Assembly: GCF_000829415.1 (NCBI RefSeq)
Contig: NZ_AP014637.1
Location: 930,001 to 994,000, forward strand
Source of the DNA: Pseudomonas sp. StFLB209
GTDB taxonomy: Bacteria; Pseudomonadota; Gammaproteobacteria; Pseudomonadales; Pseudomonadaceae
Reading direction: 5' to 3'
Length of the DNA: 64,000 nucleotides
Under the pieces are notes generated by a model. That model worked only from the letters and a program-made list of their open reading frames with translations, was not told the origin of the DNA and ran no database searches. This document shows positions 52,957 through 61,635 of the stretch, one piece after another. The position numbers and the translations under genes are program-made. The first letter of the stretch is position 1. Every line of letters begins with the position of its first letter.

Positions 52957-54615
52957 TTACACCGCCAGACTGCGCTCGCGCAGTTCGGTGTTGAGGATGC
53001 GGTCGTTCTCGCTGTAATCGACCGGGCAGTCGATCACGTGCACGCCTGGGGTGCTGATGCATTTCTCCAGCAGCGGCAGGAACTCGGCAGCGCTTTCGAC
53101 GCGGTGGCCAAAGGCACCGTAGGCTTCGGCGTATTTGACGAAGTCAGGGTTGCCGTAGTCCAGGCCGAAATCGGTGAAGCCCATGTTGGCCTGCTTCCAG
53201 CGGATCATGCCGTAGCCGTCGTCACGCAGAATGACCACGGTCAGGTTCATGTTCAGGCGCACGGCTGTTTCCAGCTCCTGGCTGTTCATCATGAAACCGC
53301 CGTCACCGCACACCGAGATCACCGGACGCTGCGGATACACCAGGTGCGAGGCCATTGCCGATGGCAGGCCGGCACCCATGGTCGCCAGGGCGTTGTCGAG
53401 CAGCACGGTGTTGGGCTTGTGCGCCTTGTAGTTGCGGGCGAACCAGATTTTGTAGATGCCGTTGTCCAGCGCCACGATGCCTTCGGAAGGCAGCGCGCGA
53501 CGGATGTCGGCCACCAGACGCTGTGGATACACCGGGAAGCGGTCGTCATCGGCGCCTTCGGCAATTTGCGCTTCGTTGGCTTCACGGATCGCCATCAGGC
53601 GGGTGAAGTCCCACTGCGCGCTGCCGTCGAATGCCGCAGCATCCAGCGCTTCGCCGATCTGCCAGATGGCGTTGGCGATGTCGCCGATCACTTCGATCTG
53701 CGGGAAGTACACCGCATCGACTTCGGCACTGCGGAAGCTGATGTGGATCACTTCAGTGCCGCCACGGACCATGAAGAACGGCGGCTTTTCGATCACATCG
53801 TGGCCGATGTTGATGATCAGGTCGGCTGCCTCTACCGCGCGGTGTACGAAGTCACCGGACGACAGTGCGGCGTTGCCGAGGAAGCGCGGGTGGCGCTCGT
53901 CGACCACACCTTTACCCATTTGCGTGGTGACAAACGGGATGCCGGTCTTGTCGATCAGTTGCTTGAGGACCTTGGCGGTCATCTTGCGGTTGGCACCGGC
54001 ACCGATCACCAGGATCGGGCTGCGCGCGGCCTTGAGTTTGGCCACGGCGGCTTCGATGGACTTGTGCTCGGCCAGCGGACGACGGTGCACGCTGCGCGGA
54101 ATCGGCATCACGTCGGTCTGTTCGGCGGCGATGTCTTCAGGCAGTTCCAGGTGCACGGCGCCGGGCTTTTCTTCTTCGGCCAGGCGGAAAGCTTCACGCA
54201 CCCGCGACGGGATGTTGTCCGCGCTCGCCAGCTGGTGGGTGTACTTGGTCAGCGGCTGCATCATGCCGACCACATCCAGAATCTGGAAACGACCTTGCTT
54301 GGATTTCTTGATCGGCTTTTGGCCGGTAATCATCAGCATTGGCATACCGCCCAGGTATGCATAGGCGCCCGCGGTGACCAGGTTGGTGGCACCGGGGCCC
54401 AGGGTCGACAGGCTCACGCCGGTCTTGCCGGTCAGGCGACCATAGGTAGCGGCCATGAAGCCGGCGGACTGCTCGTGGCGAGTCAGCACCAGCTTGATCT
54501 GCGACTTGCGCAGGGACTCGAGCAGGTCGAGGTTCTCTTCACCCGGAATACCGAATACGTACTCGACGCCTTCGTTTTCCAGACATTGCACTACCACATC
54601 GGCGGCCTTGGCCAT
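52957..54615 (-). CDS. Thiamine-diphosphate enzyme of the acetolactate synthase/2-oxoacid decarboxylase family
   Basis: 552 residues, three-domain ThDP enzyme. The PYR domain has catalytic Glu48 in RHEQSAGFMA, the middle domain has ILVIGAGANRK, and the PP domain carries the ThDP/Mg motif starting GDGGFMMNSQELETA. Resembles biosynthetic acetolactate synthase large subunits, but no ilvN-type small subunit is nearby and neighbours are oxidative. A catabolic 2-oxoacid decarboxylase or a synthase with another acceptor is equally possible. Start at 54615 with GAGGAG upstream. Separated from the aldehyde dehydrogenase gene by a MITE-like repeat; probably the same transcription unit. Confidence 0.86.
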   Translation of the reverse strand: MAKAADVVVQCLENEGVEYVFGIPGEENLDLLESLRKSQIKLVLTRHEQSAGFMAATYGRLTGKTGVSLSTLGPGATNLVTAGAYAYLGGMPMLMITGQKPIKKSKQGRFQILDVVGMMQPLTKYTHQLASADNIPSRVREAFRLAEEEKPGAVHLELPEDIAAEQTDVMPIPRSVHRRPLAEHKSIEAAVAKLKAARSPILVIGAGANRKMTAKVLKQLIDKTGIPFVTTQMGKGVVDERHPRFLGNAALSSGDFVHRAVEAADLIINIGHDVIEKPPFFMVRGGTEVIHISFRSAEVDAVYFPQIEVIGDIANAIWQIGEALDAAAFDGSAQWDFTRLMAIREANEAQIAEGADDDRFPVYPQRLVADIRRALPSEGIVALDNGIYKIWFARNYKAHKPNTVLLDNALATMGAGLPSAMASHLVYPQRPVISVCGDGGFMMNSQELETAVRLNMNLTVVILRDDGYGMIRWKQANMGFTDFGLDYGNPDFVKYAEAYGAFGHRVESAAEFLPLLEKCISTPGVHVIDCPVDYSENDRILNTELRERSLAV

Positions 54616-54650
54616 GATGCTCCTCGTCATTTAATAGGTTAAGAACAGCA

Positions 54651-54800
54651 GACGGTTTGAAAACGTCGCGAGCGAAGGTCAGGCAAGGCGAAAGCAGGCG
54701 AGGAACGGTCGGAGTCGCGGGCGACTTGACTGGTTGTCAATGAGCATTCCGAGCCTGCTTTCAACGCAGCATCACCGAGCGCAGCAGTTTTCATGCGGTC
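54651..54800. mobile_element. MITE-like palindromic repeat, second copy
   Basis: Imperfect terminal repeats (GACGGTTTGAAAAC against the inverse of GTTTTCATGCGGTC, 11 of 14 matching) surround a palindromic core. The core AGGCGAGGAAC... and ...AATGAGCATTCCGAGCCTG corresponds to the element at 36988-37137. Intergenic here and therefore harmless. Confidence 0.6.
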
Positions 54801-54839
54801 TGAGCGTAGACGCGCTTGCATGTCAAAAGGTAACAGTGC

Positions 54840-56291
54840 TCAGGCCAACTGATAAGTGGTTTTGACCCGGGTAAAGAAATGCCGGGCATGGGTGCCCTGC
54901 TCCCGCGAGCCAAGGCTGGAGGCGCCGTTGCCGCCAAACGGCACGTGGTAATCGACGCCGGCGGTGGGCAGGTTGACCATCACCATGCCGGCCGAACTGT
55001 GGCGTTTGAAGTGCTCGGCGTACTTGAGCGAGGTGGTGACGATGCCGGCCGACAGCCCGAACGGCGTGTCTTCGGCGGCAGCGAAGGCCTGTTCATAGTT
55101 GTGCACCTTGAGCACGCTGAGCACCGGGCCGAAGATTTCTTCGCGGTAGATGCGCATCTCGGGACGCACCTCGGTGAACAGCGCCGGGGTGAAGTAGAAC
55201 GCACCGGCCTGGTTGTCGATGCGCTCGCCGCCACACACAAGCCTGGCGCCTTCTTGCTGACCAATGGTCACGTACGACAGGTTCTGCTCCAGTTGCTTGC
55301 CATCCACCACCGGGCCGATGTCGGTGTCGGCGGCCAGCGCTTCGCCGACTTTCAGGGCACGGGTGCGCTCGGCCAGACGCGCGACAAACGCATCATGAAT
55401 ACCGGCGGTGACAATCACCCTGGAGCTGGCTGTGCAGCGCTGGCCGGTACTGAAGAACGAGCCGTTGAGCGCCACATCGACCGCCTGCTCCAGATCGGCG
55501 TCGTCGAGGACGATCAGCGGGTTCTTGCCGCCCATTTCCAGTTGCACGCGGGTCATGTTCTCGGCGGCCAGCCTGGCAATCTGCTTGCCAGTGCCTTCGG
55601 AGCCGGTAAAGCTGATGGCGTCGATATCGGGTGAGCGAATAATGGTGTCACCCACGCTGCGACCGGGGCCGACCAGCATGTTGAACACACCCGCTGGCAG
55701 GCCGGCACGCGAAATGATCTCGGCCAGCGCCCAGGCCGAGGACGGCACCAGTTCGGCCGGCTTGAACACCACGCAGTTGCCGAAGCACAGCGCCGGGGCG
55801 ATCTTCCACGCCGGGATGGCAATCGGGAAGTTCCATGGCGCGATGATGCCCACTACGCCCACCGGCTGGGTGAACACATCAATACCCACCTCAGCACGCA
55901 CCGACTGGTACTTCTCGCCTTCAGCACGCAGCACTTCCTGGGCGTAGAACTTGAACGAGCGACCGGCGCGGTCCACCTCGCCCAAGGCCTCACGAACGAT
56001 CTTGCCTTCTTCGCGAGACAGCAAACGCGCCAACTCTTCGCGGCGGGCGAGAATCTCGGTGCCGATAAAGTCCAGCGCATCGGCGCGCACTTGCGGGTTG
56101 CTGCGTGCCCAGCCGGGTGCTGCACGGCGGGCGGCGGCGATGGCCTGTTCGGTGAGGTCCCTGTCGGCGCGCACAAAGCGCTCGATCACTTCACCAGGGT
56201 TGGACGGGTTGCGGTTTTCCAGCAGTTCGTTGCTGCTTTGAAGGGCAACGAAAGCGCCGTCTACATAGCTGCTCTTGGTCACGATGGTCAT
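54840..56291 (-). CDS. NAD(P)-dependent aldehyde dehydrogenase
   Basis: 483 residues, ALDH superfamily. The catalytic Cys is in STGQRCTASSRVIV (near 285), the general base Glu in QLEMGGKNPLIV (near 252), and the NAD-binding stretch is PWNFPIAIPAWKIAPAL plus FTGSEGTGKQIA. Succinate-semialdehyde or ketoglutarate-semialdehyde-type relatives look closest. Its start overlaps the 2-hydroxyacid dehydrogenase stop (ATGA), so it is translated together with it. Probably oxidises the aldehyde produced by the ThDP decarboxylase. Confidence 0.88.
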   Translation of the reverse strand: MTIVTKSSYVDGAFVALQSSNELLENRNPSNPGEVIERFVRADRDLTEQAIAAARRAAPGWARSNPQVRADALDFIGTEILARREELARLLSREEGKIVREALGEVDRAGRSFKFYAQEVLRAEGEKYQSVRAEVGIDVFTQPVGVVGIIAPWNFPIAIPAWKIAPALCFGNCVVFKPAELVPSSAWALAEIISRAGLPAGVFNMLVGPGRSVGDTIIRSPDIDAISFTGSEGTGKQIARLAAENMTRVQLEMGGKNPLIVLDDADLEQAVDVALNGSFFSTGQRCTASSRVIVTAGIHDAFVARLAERTRALKVGEALAADTDIGPVVDGKQLEQNLSYVTIGQQEGARLVCGGERIDNQAGAFYFTPALFTEVRPEMRIYREEIFGPVLSVLKVHNYEQAFAAAEDTPFGLSAGIVTTSLKYAEHFKRHSSAGMVMVNLPTAGVDYHVPFGGNGASSLGSREQGTHARHFFTRVKTTYQLA

Positions 56292-57262
56292 GCGCTCTGG
56301 GTCCTTTTGACTGGCAGTTCAGCCTGGCCGTTGATGAAGTGGGTGATGTTGTCCACGGCGCTGTCCATCAACTGCTGCATGGCATCTTCACTGCTCCAGG
56401 CAATGTGCGGGTTGAGGATGAAGTCATCGCGGTCGAGCAACTGGAACAGCGGGTTGCTCGGGTGCAGCGGCTCGTGCTCGACCACGTCCAGGGCCACGCC
56501 ACCAAGGCGGTTGCCCTGCAGCGCGTCGATCAGTGCGGCTTCGTTGACCACACCGCCACGCCCGGTGTTGATCAGCAACGCATCAGGCTTCATCAGCGCC
56601 AACTGGTCGGCGTCGATCAGGTTGTAGGTTTGCGGGGTCAGCGGGCAGTTGATCGACAGCACGTCGCAGCTTTTCAGCAGCTCATTGAGCGGCCGCACAT
56701 CAGCGCCCTGGCGCTTGCCGCCACGGTCTTCGAACAGCACCTGCATGCCCAGATGCCGGGCCAGTTCAGCCAGACGGATGGCAATCGGGCCGCTGCCGAT
56801 GATCGCCAGTTGCCGCCCGCGCACGTCACGAATGCGGTGGTCGAAATAGATGTTCTTGAACGGCGCCTGGCCGTCGCGCACCTGGCGCATCAGCCGGGTG
56901 AAGGCGGCCGGGCGGCGGAACAGTTCGAGGATCATCGCCAGGCTGTGCTCGGCCACGGTGTTGGCGGCATAACCGGGGACGCTCGACACCTGAATGCCAT
57001 GCGCCTCGCAATAATCGACATCGACGATATCGCGGCCAGTCAGCGCCAGCGAGATCATCTTCAGCTTCGGCAACTGGCGCAGGTGCTCTTCACGCAATGG
57101 CACGCTGCAGGTCAGCGCCACCGTGGCGTCCTTGAGGTGCTCCAGCACCTGGTCAGGCTGGGTATAGGCGTACTGTTGCCACTGATGCTCAAAACCTGGG
57201 CGTTTGAGCTGCGTCGAGGCGGCCAGGCCGTCGTCGTCGAGGAATACGACTTTCTCGGTCAT
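56288..57262 (-). CDS. NAD-dependent D-2-hydroxyacid dehydrogenase
   Basis: 324 residues. The substrate domain has ALTGRDIVDVDYC and VSSVPGYAANTVAEHSLAMIL; the NAD domain has LAIIGSGPIAIRLAELARHLG. Active-site residues are Arg in INTGRGG, Glu in DVVEHEPLHP and His in LNPHIAWSS, the usual R-E-H triad. The start at 57262 is preferred to the ATG 6 bases earlier because AAGGA is then at proper spacing (8 bases). Interconverts a 2-oxo acid and D-2-hydroxy acid. Gap of 11 bp to the FAD oxidase gene. Confidence 0.87.
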   Translation of the reverse strand: MTEKVVFLDDDGLAASTQLKRPGFEHQWQQYAYTQPDQVLEHLKDATVALTCSVPLREEHLRQLPKLKMISLALTGRDIVDVDYCEAHGIQVSSVPGYAANTVAEHSLAMILELFRRPAAFTRLMRQVRDGQAPFKNIYFDHRIRDVRGRQLAIIGSGPIAIRLAELARHLGMQVLFEDRGGKRQGADVRPLNELLKSCDVLSINCPLTPQTYNLIDADQLALMKPDALLINTGRGGVVNEAALIDALQGNRLGGVALDVVEHEPLHPSNPLFQLLDRDDFILNPHIAWSSEDAMQQLMDSAVDNITHFINGQAELPVKRTQSA

Positions 57263-57273
57263 CGTCATCGTCC

Positions 57274-58665
57274 TTATTTTTTCTGCGCCGGCACGTAACC
57301 GGCCGGGGCCATGGCCACCAGCTGTTTGGTGATGAACCCGGCGTCCTGATCGACGTCTTCCAGGCTCTCTTTGCGCACCAGCGCGTCACGCACCATGTGC
57401 GCGCCGAAGAAGCGGAACGGCTCTGGCGGCAGCAGTTTCATTTTCTGGTTGACCAGGCCGCAGTTGGACCACTCGTCATTGGCATGGGTGGCCAGCGACT
57501 TGATGATGCGGCTGGCAAATACGGTGGTCGCCACGCCGTTACCGGAGAAGCCGATGCCATAGCTGATGGTGCCGTGGTGGTCGAGGTAACCGAAGTTCGG
57601 CAGGCCTTTCATGGCCCGGTCAATCGGCCCGGTCCAGCTGCTGACCACCGGCACGTCGGCCAGTTGCGGGTACAGCCGGCGCAGTTCGGCGGCGACGCGA
57701 TCGGCGGCCGGCGAGGGTTTTTCGTACAGGTTGCCGATGCGCCCGGCATAGGCGAACTGGCCCAGCGGCTTGCCGAACACCACACGGCCATCCGGGGTGT
57801 TGCGCCAGTAGTTGAGCACGGTGCGCGAGTCGGTCATGCACTCGCCGCCGCGAAAACCGATGGCATCGAGTTTGGCTTTGACCGGCGCGGTGGCGACCAT
57901 GTCGCTGGACATGATCGCGATCATGCGGCGCAGCTCAGGAAATTGTGCGCCCCAGGCGTTGAGTGCCAGCACCACGTGATCGGCCTTCACATGGCCTTTG
58001 GCGGTATGCACCACCGGGTTCTTGCCGCGCTCAAGGTGAGTGAACGGCGATTTTTCGAAAATCTGCACACCGAGCTTGAGCGCGACACGGCGCAGGCCAC
58101 GGGCGAGCATGGCCGGTTGTACGGTGGCGGCGTTGGGGTCAAAGATACCGCCGAGCACCAGTGGCGAGCCCATGCGGCCGGCGATGGTCTGGCGATCCAG
58201 TTCCCGGAACGGGTTGACACCCAGATTCTGCAGGCCGTCGGTGAGGACCTTCCAGGAGTTCATCTGCCGCTGGTTGGTTGCGCTCCACAGCCAGCCATCC
58301 TTGCGGTACTGGGCGTCGATGCCATGTTCCTGGCAGAAGCTGCCGATCTCGTCGATGGCCGACTCGGCGGCCTCGCAGATACGCCGCGCTTCCACGTCGC
58401 CGCAGATGGTGCGTACCGACAGGTACTTGCCCCACCAGTTAGTCGCCACGCCGCCGTTACGGCCGCTGGCACCAGAGCCGCAACGGTCGCGCTCGACGAT
58501 GACGATGTTCTTTTCCGGGTGTGCCTGCTTGAGACGGATGGCCGACCAGAGGCCGAGAAAGCCGCCGCCGACAATGCAGACGTCAGCCTGGATGGATTGT
58601 TCGAGGGCGGGAGCGAGATCGCTGTCCAGATCGAGGGCCTGCGCATACCAGAATCCACGGTACAT
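57274..58665 (-). CDS. FAD-dependent amine/amino-acid oxidoreductase (DAO family, PuuB-like)
   Basis: 463 residues. The FAD-binding motif GGGFLG is near residue 33, followed by GASGRNGGVATNWWG, the flavin-contact stretch of DadA/PuuB-type oxidases, and the C-terminal GIGFSGNGVATTVFASRI. Members deaminate amines or amino acids. Start at 58665; upstream is the divergent AraC gene, so the operon oxidase - hydroxyacid dehydrogenase - aldehyde dehydrogenase - ThDP enzyme probably starts here. Likely first step: removal of an amino group to give an aldehyde or 2-oxo acid. Confidence 0.85.
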   Translation of the reverse strand: MYRGFWYAQALDLDSDLAPALEQSIQADVCIVGGGFLGLWSAIRLKQAHPEKNIVIVERDRCGSGASGRNGGVATNWWGKYLSVRTICGDVEARRICEAAESAIDEIGSFCQEHGIDAQYRKDGWLWSATNQRQMNSWKVLTDGLQNLGVNPFRELDRQTIAGRMGSPLVLGGIFDPNAATVQPAMLARGLRRVALKLGVQIFEKSPFTHLERGKNPVVHTAKGHVKADHVVLALNAWGAQFPELRRMIAIMSSDMVATAPVKAKLDAIGFRGGECMTDSRTVLNYWRNTPDGRVVFGKPLGQFAYAGRIGNLYEKPSPAADRVAAELRRLYPQLADVPVVSSWTGPIDRAMKGLPNFGYLDHHGTISYGIGFSGNGVATTVFASRIIKSLATHANDEWSNCGLVNQKMKLLPPEPFRFFGAHMVRDALVRKESLEDVDQDAGFITKQLVAMAPAGYVPAQKK

Positions 58666-58872
58666 AGGAGTGCTGCCTTGGTGAGTGGTTTTTTCAGCAT
58701 GATGCGCAGCCACCCGGCAGAGCGGCTATTACAGCAATGACAATTGATCGTAGGTTGCGACCGATCGTCCTTCACGTCCTGTTTATGGGGCTAAATATGA
58801 TATTCAGGACAACCCGGCAGGCCTAGAATCGACACCACGGCATCGATGCCGGACGCTTGGAGATTGCCGATC

Positions 58873-59946
58873 ATGGCCCTTGTCGATGCCCCGGATGCCG
58901 TTGCGGATGCGCCCTTGCCGACTCCGGTCAAACCGGACCTGCGGGTCGGTTTCATCCTGCTCAATCACTTCACTCTGGTGCCGGTGGCAGGCCTGGTGGA
59001 CTCCTTGCGCTTTGCGGCCGACAAGTCGTTTCGCAGCCAGCAGGTGCATTGCCAGTGGGACTGGATGACCTGCCATGACCTGCCGGTGACCGCCAGTTGC
59101 GGCATGCCGATTTCGCCGACCAAGCCGCTCAATGTCTGGGCGCAATACGATTACATCGTGGTCGCCGGCGGGCTGATGGGCGAGACCCGCAACCCGCCGC
59201 AGTGGCTGCTCGATGCACTGTGCGACCTGCATGCCGCCAAGGTGCCGATCATCGCCCTGTGCTCGGCGTCGTTTGTGCTCGGTAAAGCCGGGTTGCTCAA
59301 CGGCAAGCGCTGCGCGGTGCACTTCACCATTCTTGATGAGTTCAAGCAGTTGTACCCCGAAGCCGTTGCGGTGCTGGACAAAAGCTACGTGGACGACGGC
59401 GGGATCATCACCTGCCCCGGCGGCACCGCCATCGACCTGGCGGCCAGCCTGATCAGCCGCCACTGCGGGGCGATCCGGGCGCAGAAGGGCCTGGAATATC
59501 TGCTGGTGGAAAAACAGGCCGACACTCATACCCAGGCCGAGTCGGCTGCCCAGTCAGCCATTTACGAGAACGACCGGGTCAGCCGCGCGATCAGGTTCAT
59601 GCGCGAGAACCTCGACACGCCGCTGTCGCTCAAGGAGGTGGCGCTGGCCGTCGGCACTCAGCCGCGCCAGTTACACCGTGAATTTGTCGCCAACACCCAA
59701 GAGCCACCGGCCAACTACTGGCGCAAACTGCGCCTGGACCACGCCCGGCGGCTGTTGGTCAACACCAGCCAGAACATCACCACCATCGCCCTGGCCTGCG
59801 GCTTCTCGGACGCTTCGCACTTCATTCTGTGGTTTCGCAAACAGTATGGTGAAACGCCGTATTCGTACCGCAAGCGCCGCCATGAGGTGGAGCGGTTCAA
59901 GACCGACTGGCAGGATGGACCGGTGGGGCTGGATCCGGAGTTGTAG
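58873..59946 (+). CDS. GlxA-family AraC-type transcriptional regulator
   Basis: 357 residues: an N-terminal DJ-1/PfpI-like (class I amidotransferase-like) domain, with VVAGGLMGE and the nucleophile-elbow region IIALCSASFVLGKAGLL, then two AraC HTH units (about 250-345) with PLSLKEVALAVGTQPRQLHREF and ITTIALACGFSDASHFILWFRK. Relatives (GbdR, ArgR, CdhR) control catabolism of betaine, arginine or carnitine. The start at 58873 has GGAG ahead, at longish spacing. Divergent from the oxidase operon, which it probably activates. The 207-bp gap holds a short GATCG...CGATC dyad around 58747-58766. Confidence 0.88.
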   Translation: MALVDAPDAVADAPLPTPVKPDLRVGFILLNHFTLVPVAGLVDSLRFAADKSFRSQQVHCQWDWMTCHDLPVTASCGMPISPTKPLNVWAQYDYIVVAGGLMGETRNPPQWLLDALCDLHAAKVPIIALCSASFVLGKAGLLNGKRCAVHFTILDEFKQLYPEAVAVLDKSYVDDGGIITCPGGTAIDLAASLISRHCGAIRAQKGLEYLLVEKQADTHTQAESAAQSAIYENDRVSRAIRFMRENLDTPLSLKEVALAVGTQPRQLHREFVANTQEPPANYWRKLRLDHARRLLVNTSQNITTIALACGFSDASHFILWFRKQYGETPYSYRKRRHEVERFKTDWQDGPVGLDPEL

Positions 59947-59985
59947 GCAATCAGGCTCGGCGTCGCGCTGCAAACACGGAACATT

Positions 59986-60048
59986 GCAGGAGCCGCTTCA
60001 GCGGCGAAGCTTTAGCTGCGAAAGCTTCGCCGCTGAAGCGGCTCCTAC
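59986..60048. repeat. REP pair
   Basis: GCAGGAGCCGCTTCAGCGGCG and CGCCGCTGAAGCGGCTCCTAC are inverted copies about 20 bp apart, just after the AraC gene. The sequence to 60200 after it shows nothing recognised. Confidence 0.85.
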
Positions 60049-60221
60049 GAGATCGGGTAGCATTTCGGCCCGTCTGCGGCCTGCAATTGCAAGATGCCTC
60101 TCTTTCTCTTGAAGGAAATTTCCGAGAAAATCCCGACCGCTTGCGCCCGTGAGTTTCGCTATCTACCCTCTGGCCGTCGCTGTAAATCCAGCGATCAGGT
60201 TTGGTAGGCCTGGGGTTCAGC

Positions 60222-60301
60222 GGCGCAAGGCGCCACCTTTTGCGAGGCGCTTTTATTCGGCCTGCAGTTATGGTGGCCGTGCGCAGGGTGCCTTCGGGCA
60301 C
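60222..60301 (+). promoter_or_regulatory. Structured 5' leader with terminator/antiterminator-like hairpins
   Basis: GCGCC at 60230-60234 can pair with GGCGC before it (60222-60226) or with GGCGC after it (60246-60250). The second pairing extends to AAGGCGCC/GGCGCTTT and is followed by TTTTATT, an intrinsic-terminator shape. Further on, GTGCC-TTCG-GGCAC (60288-60301) is a stable UUCG tetraloop hairpin, and TTTGGTAGG (60200-60208 and 60354-60362) recurs around an inverted CCTACCAA. A regulated leader is inferred; no match to a known riboswitch was recognised. Confidence 0.45.
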
Positions 60302-60403
60302 GCCGGGTTCCGTTGACCGGTCCTACCAACTTGTGCACGGTCGCCACCCGGCGTTTGGTAGGCAATGGGTGACGGCTCCATCAGCATTAACGGAGTTGTA
60401 CTC

Positions 60404-60667
60404 ATGAAAAAGATCGTTCCCGATCCACCCTCGCTCGAATCGTCCCTTACCCTTGTTGAAGGCCGCCTGGCCCATGCCGTGGAGTTGCTGCGATGCGCCA
60501 CCGCCACGGTTTATGAAAGCGCCGATGCGCTGCAAGGCCCGCCGCGTCACTTGGCCATGGCCGGCATGCACCTGATCACCCAGGCGCATCTGGTGCTGGA
60601 CCAGGTGCTCGATCAGTGGCCGGTCATACACCGTGAAAGCCAGGAGCAAGCGCAACTGCCGGCCTGA
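60404..60667 (+). CDS. Small conserved-type hypothetical protein (DUF6124/DUF3077-like)
   Basis: 87 residues, soluble and helical, no signal peptide: begins MKKIVPDPPS, middle VEGRLAHAVELLRCATATVYESADAL and HLAMAGMHLITQAHLVLDQVLDQ. Small proteins with this layout (a V/I-x-P-NPP-type start, then two helices) are frequent in multiple copies in Pseudomonas; the DUF assignment is from memory. The ATG at 60404 has GGAG ahead, whereas the longer frame upstream lacks a site. It is preceded by a structured leader of about 200 bases. Function unknown. Confidence 0.72.
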   Translation: MKKIVPDPPSLESSLTLVEGRLAHAVELLRCATATVYESADALQGPPRHLAMAGMHLITQAHLVLDQVLDQWPVIHRESQEQAQLPA

Positions 60668-60689
60668 CAGCTTCCGGGGCGAAGCATGA

Positions 60690-61484
60690 TTACAGCAGCC
60701 CGCGCTGTACCAGCAGATTGCGAATGGTACTGGCCGCGATGGCCTGGTTAGAGCCGTCGAGCGGCCCACCGAGGAAATGCAGGCCGACAACCTCGCCGCT
60801 GTTGAGGTCGAGCAGCGGCGAGCCGGAGTTGCCGCGCAGGGTGCTGCAATCATGCAATACCGTGCCGGTGAAGCCGCTTACCATGCCAGGTGACAAGCAC
60901 TTGTAGGTGTAGAGCTCCTGAAAAATCTGCTCCATCAGTTGCTGATCTTCAACTTCGGCGTCACGCACCGGGTAGCCAGCCGCTACGACGTGGGTGTTGG
61001 TCTGGGGGGGCTCTTTGGCAAGCAGCAGCGGTTCAATCCCGCTGTCCTGCGCCAGACGCAGAAACGCGATATCCGGTTTCCAGTCGCGGGCGATCCAGAG
61101 CACTTCGCTGATCGCTACCTTGCGGGTGAGCGCATTGCCGGCCTCTGCGAGAAAGTTGATGGCCGCGCTCTGCCGCCCGCTGCCCGATGTCGCTGAGCGA
61201 AAGCGGAAGCCATTGCCGTAGGGCATGGCGAACTTGTCGGCGACATGGGCGTTGGTCACCACGATGTCCTTGCTCACCAGCCAGCCCGTGCCGGCCAGCT
61301 CGTCGTCAGCATTACCCTGCAGCTCGATCCGGCCAATGGCAGGCAGGCATTGCTCAAGACGTGTACGCGCCTGCTCAAGCCGTTGCACGAGTGCACTGGC
61401 CGAACCGTCGTTGAGTGCATGGATATCGAAACTGCCTTGGCGTACCGCGAGGGCCGGCCGACCTTGGCGCAGGATGATAGACAT
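60690..61484 (-). CDS. Trypsin-like serine protease without signal peptide
   Basis: 264 residues. The chymotrypsin-fold triad is visible: His in VTNAHVAD, Asp in KPDIAFLRL, Ser in LRGNSGSPLLDL, with oxyanion glycines around it. About 65 residues precede the protease core and contain a Gln/Arg-rich helix (VQRLEQARTRLEQCLP). No Sec signal, so it is cytoplasmic unless exported otherwise. The start at 61484 is the first good Met; the frame open above it looks non-coding. Similar stand-alone proteases are sometimes parts of defence or stress systems, but no partner gene is visible here. Confidence 0.8.
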   Translation of the reverse strand: MSIILRQGRPALAVRQGSFDIHALNDGSASALVQRLEQARTRLEQCLPAIGRIELQGNADDELAGTGWLVSKDIVVTNAHVADKFAMPYGNGFRFRSATSGSGRQSAAINFLAEAGNALTRKVAISEVLWIARDWKPDIAFLRLAQDSGIEPLLLAKEPPQTNTHVVAAGYPVRDAEVEDQQLMEQIFQELYTYKCLSPGMVSGFTGTVLHDCSTLRGNSGSPLLDLNSGEVVGLHFLGGPLDGSNQAIAASTIRNLLVQRGLL

Positions 61485-61566
61485 AAATGTGAAATCCGTA
61501 CTTGCGCGGTTTAATACCGGATCACGGCGCGCAGCCGGATCGACACGTGCCCCCCCTGGGCATGCG

Positions 61567-61598
61567 TGCGCCACGTTCAATTATGAAACCGTGGCGCA
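61567..61598. promoter_or_regulatory. Perfect 9-bp dyad between the protease and multicopper oxidase genes
   Basis: TGCGCCACG and CGTGGCGCA with a 14-bp spacer. No T-run follows on either strand, so it is not a clear intrinsic terminator. It is 83 bp upstream of the protease start, where an operator or processed hairpin is possible. Confidence 0.35.
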
Positions 61599-61635
61599 GC
61601 ATGTCAGCCTCCTTTAGCCTCTATCGACGCAAGCC

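Noticed and set aside
52957..54615. Calling the ThDP enzyme ilvB/ilvI
   Set aside because: No small regulatory subunit gene, oxidative catabolic neighbours and a divergent GlxA-type regulator argue against a biosynthetic role.
52828..54642. 604-codon plus-strand frame antisense to the ThDP enzyme
   Set aside because: Same reasoning: composition of a shadow frame (His/Gln/Val-rich), no recognisable domain, while the minus-strand frame has complete ThDP motifs.
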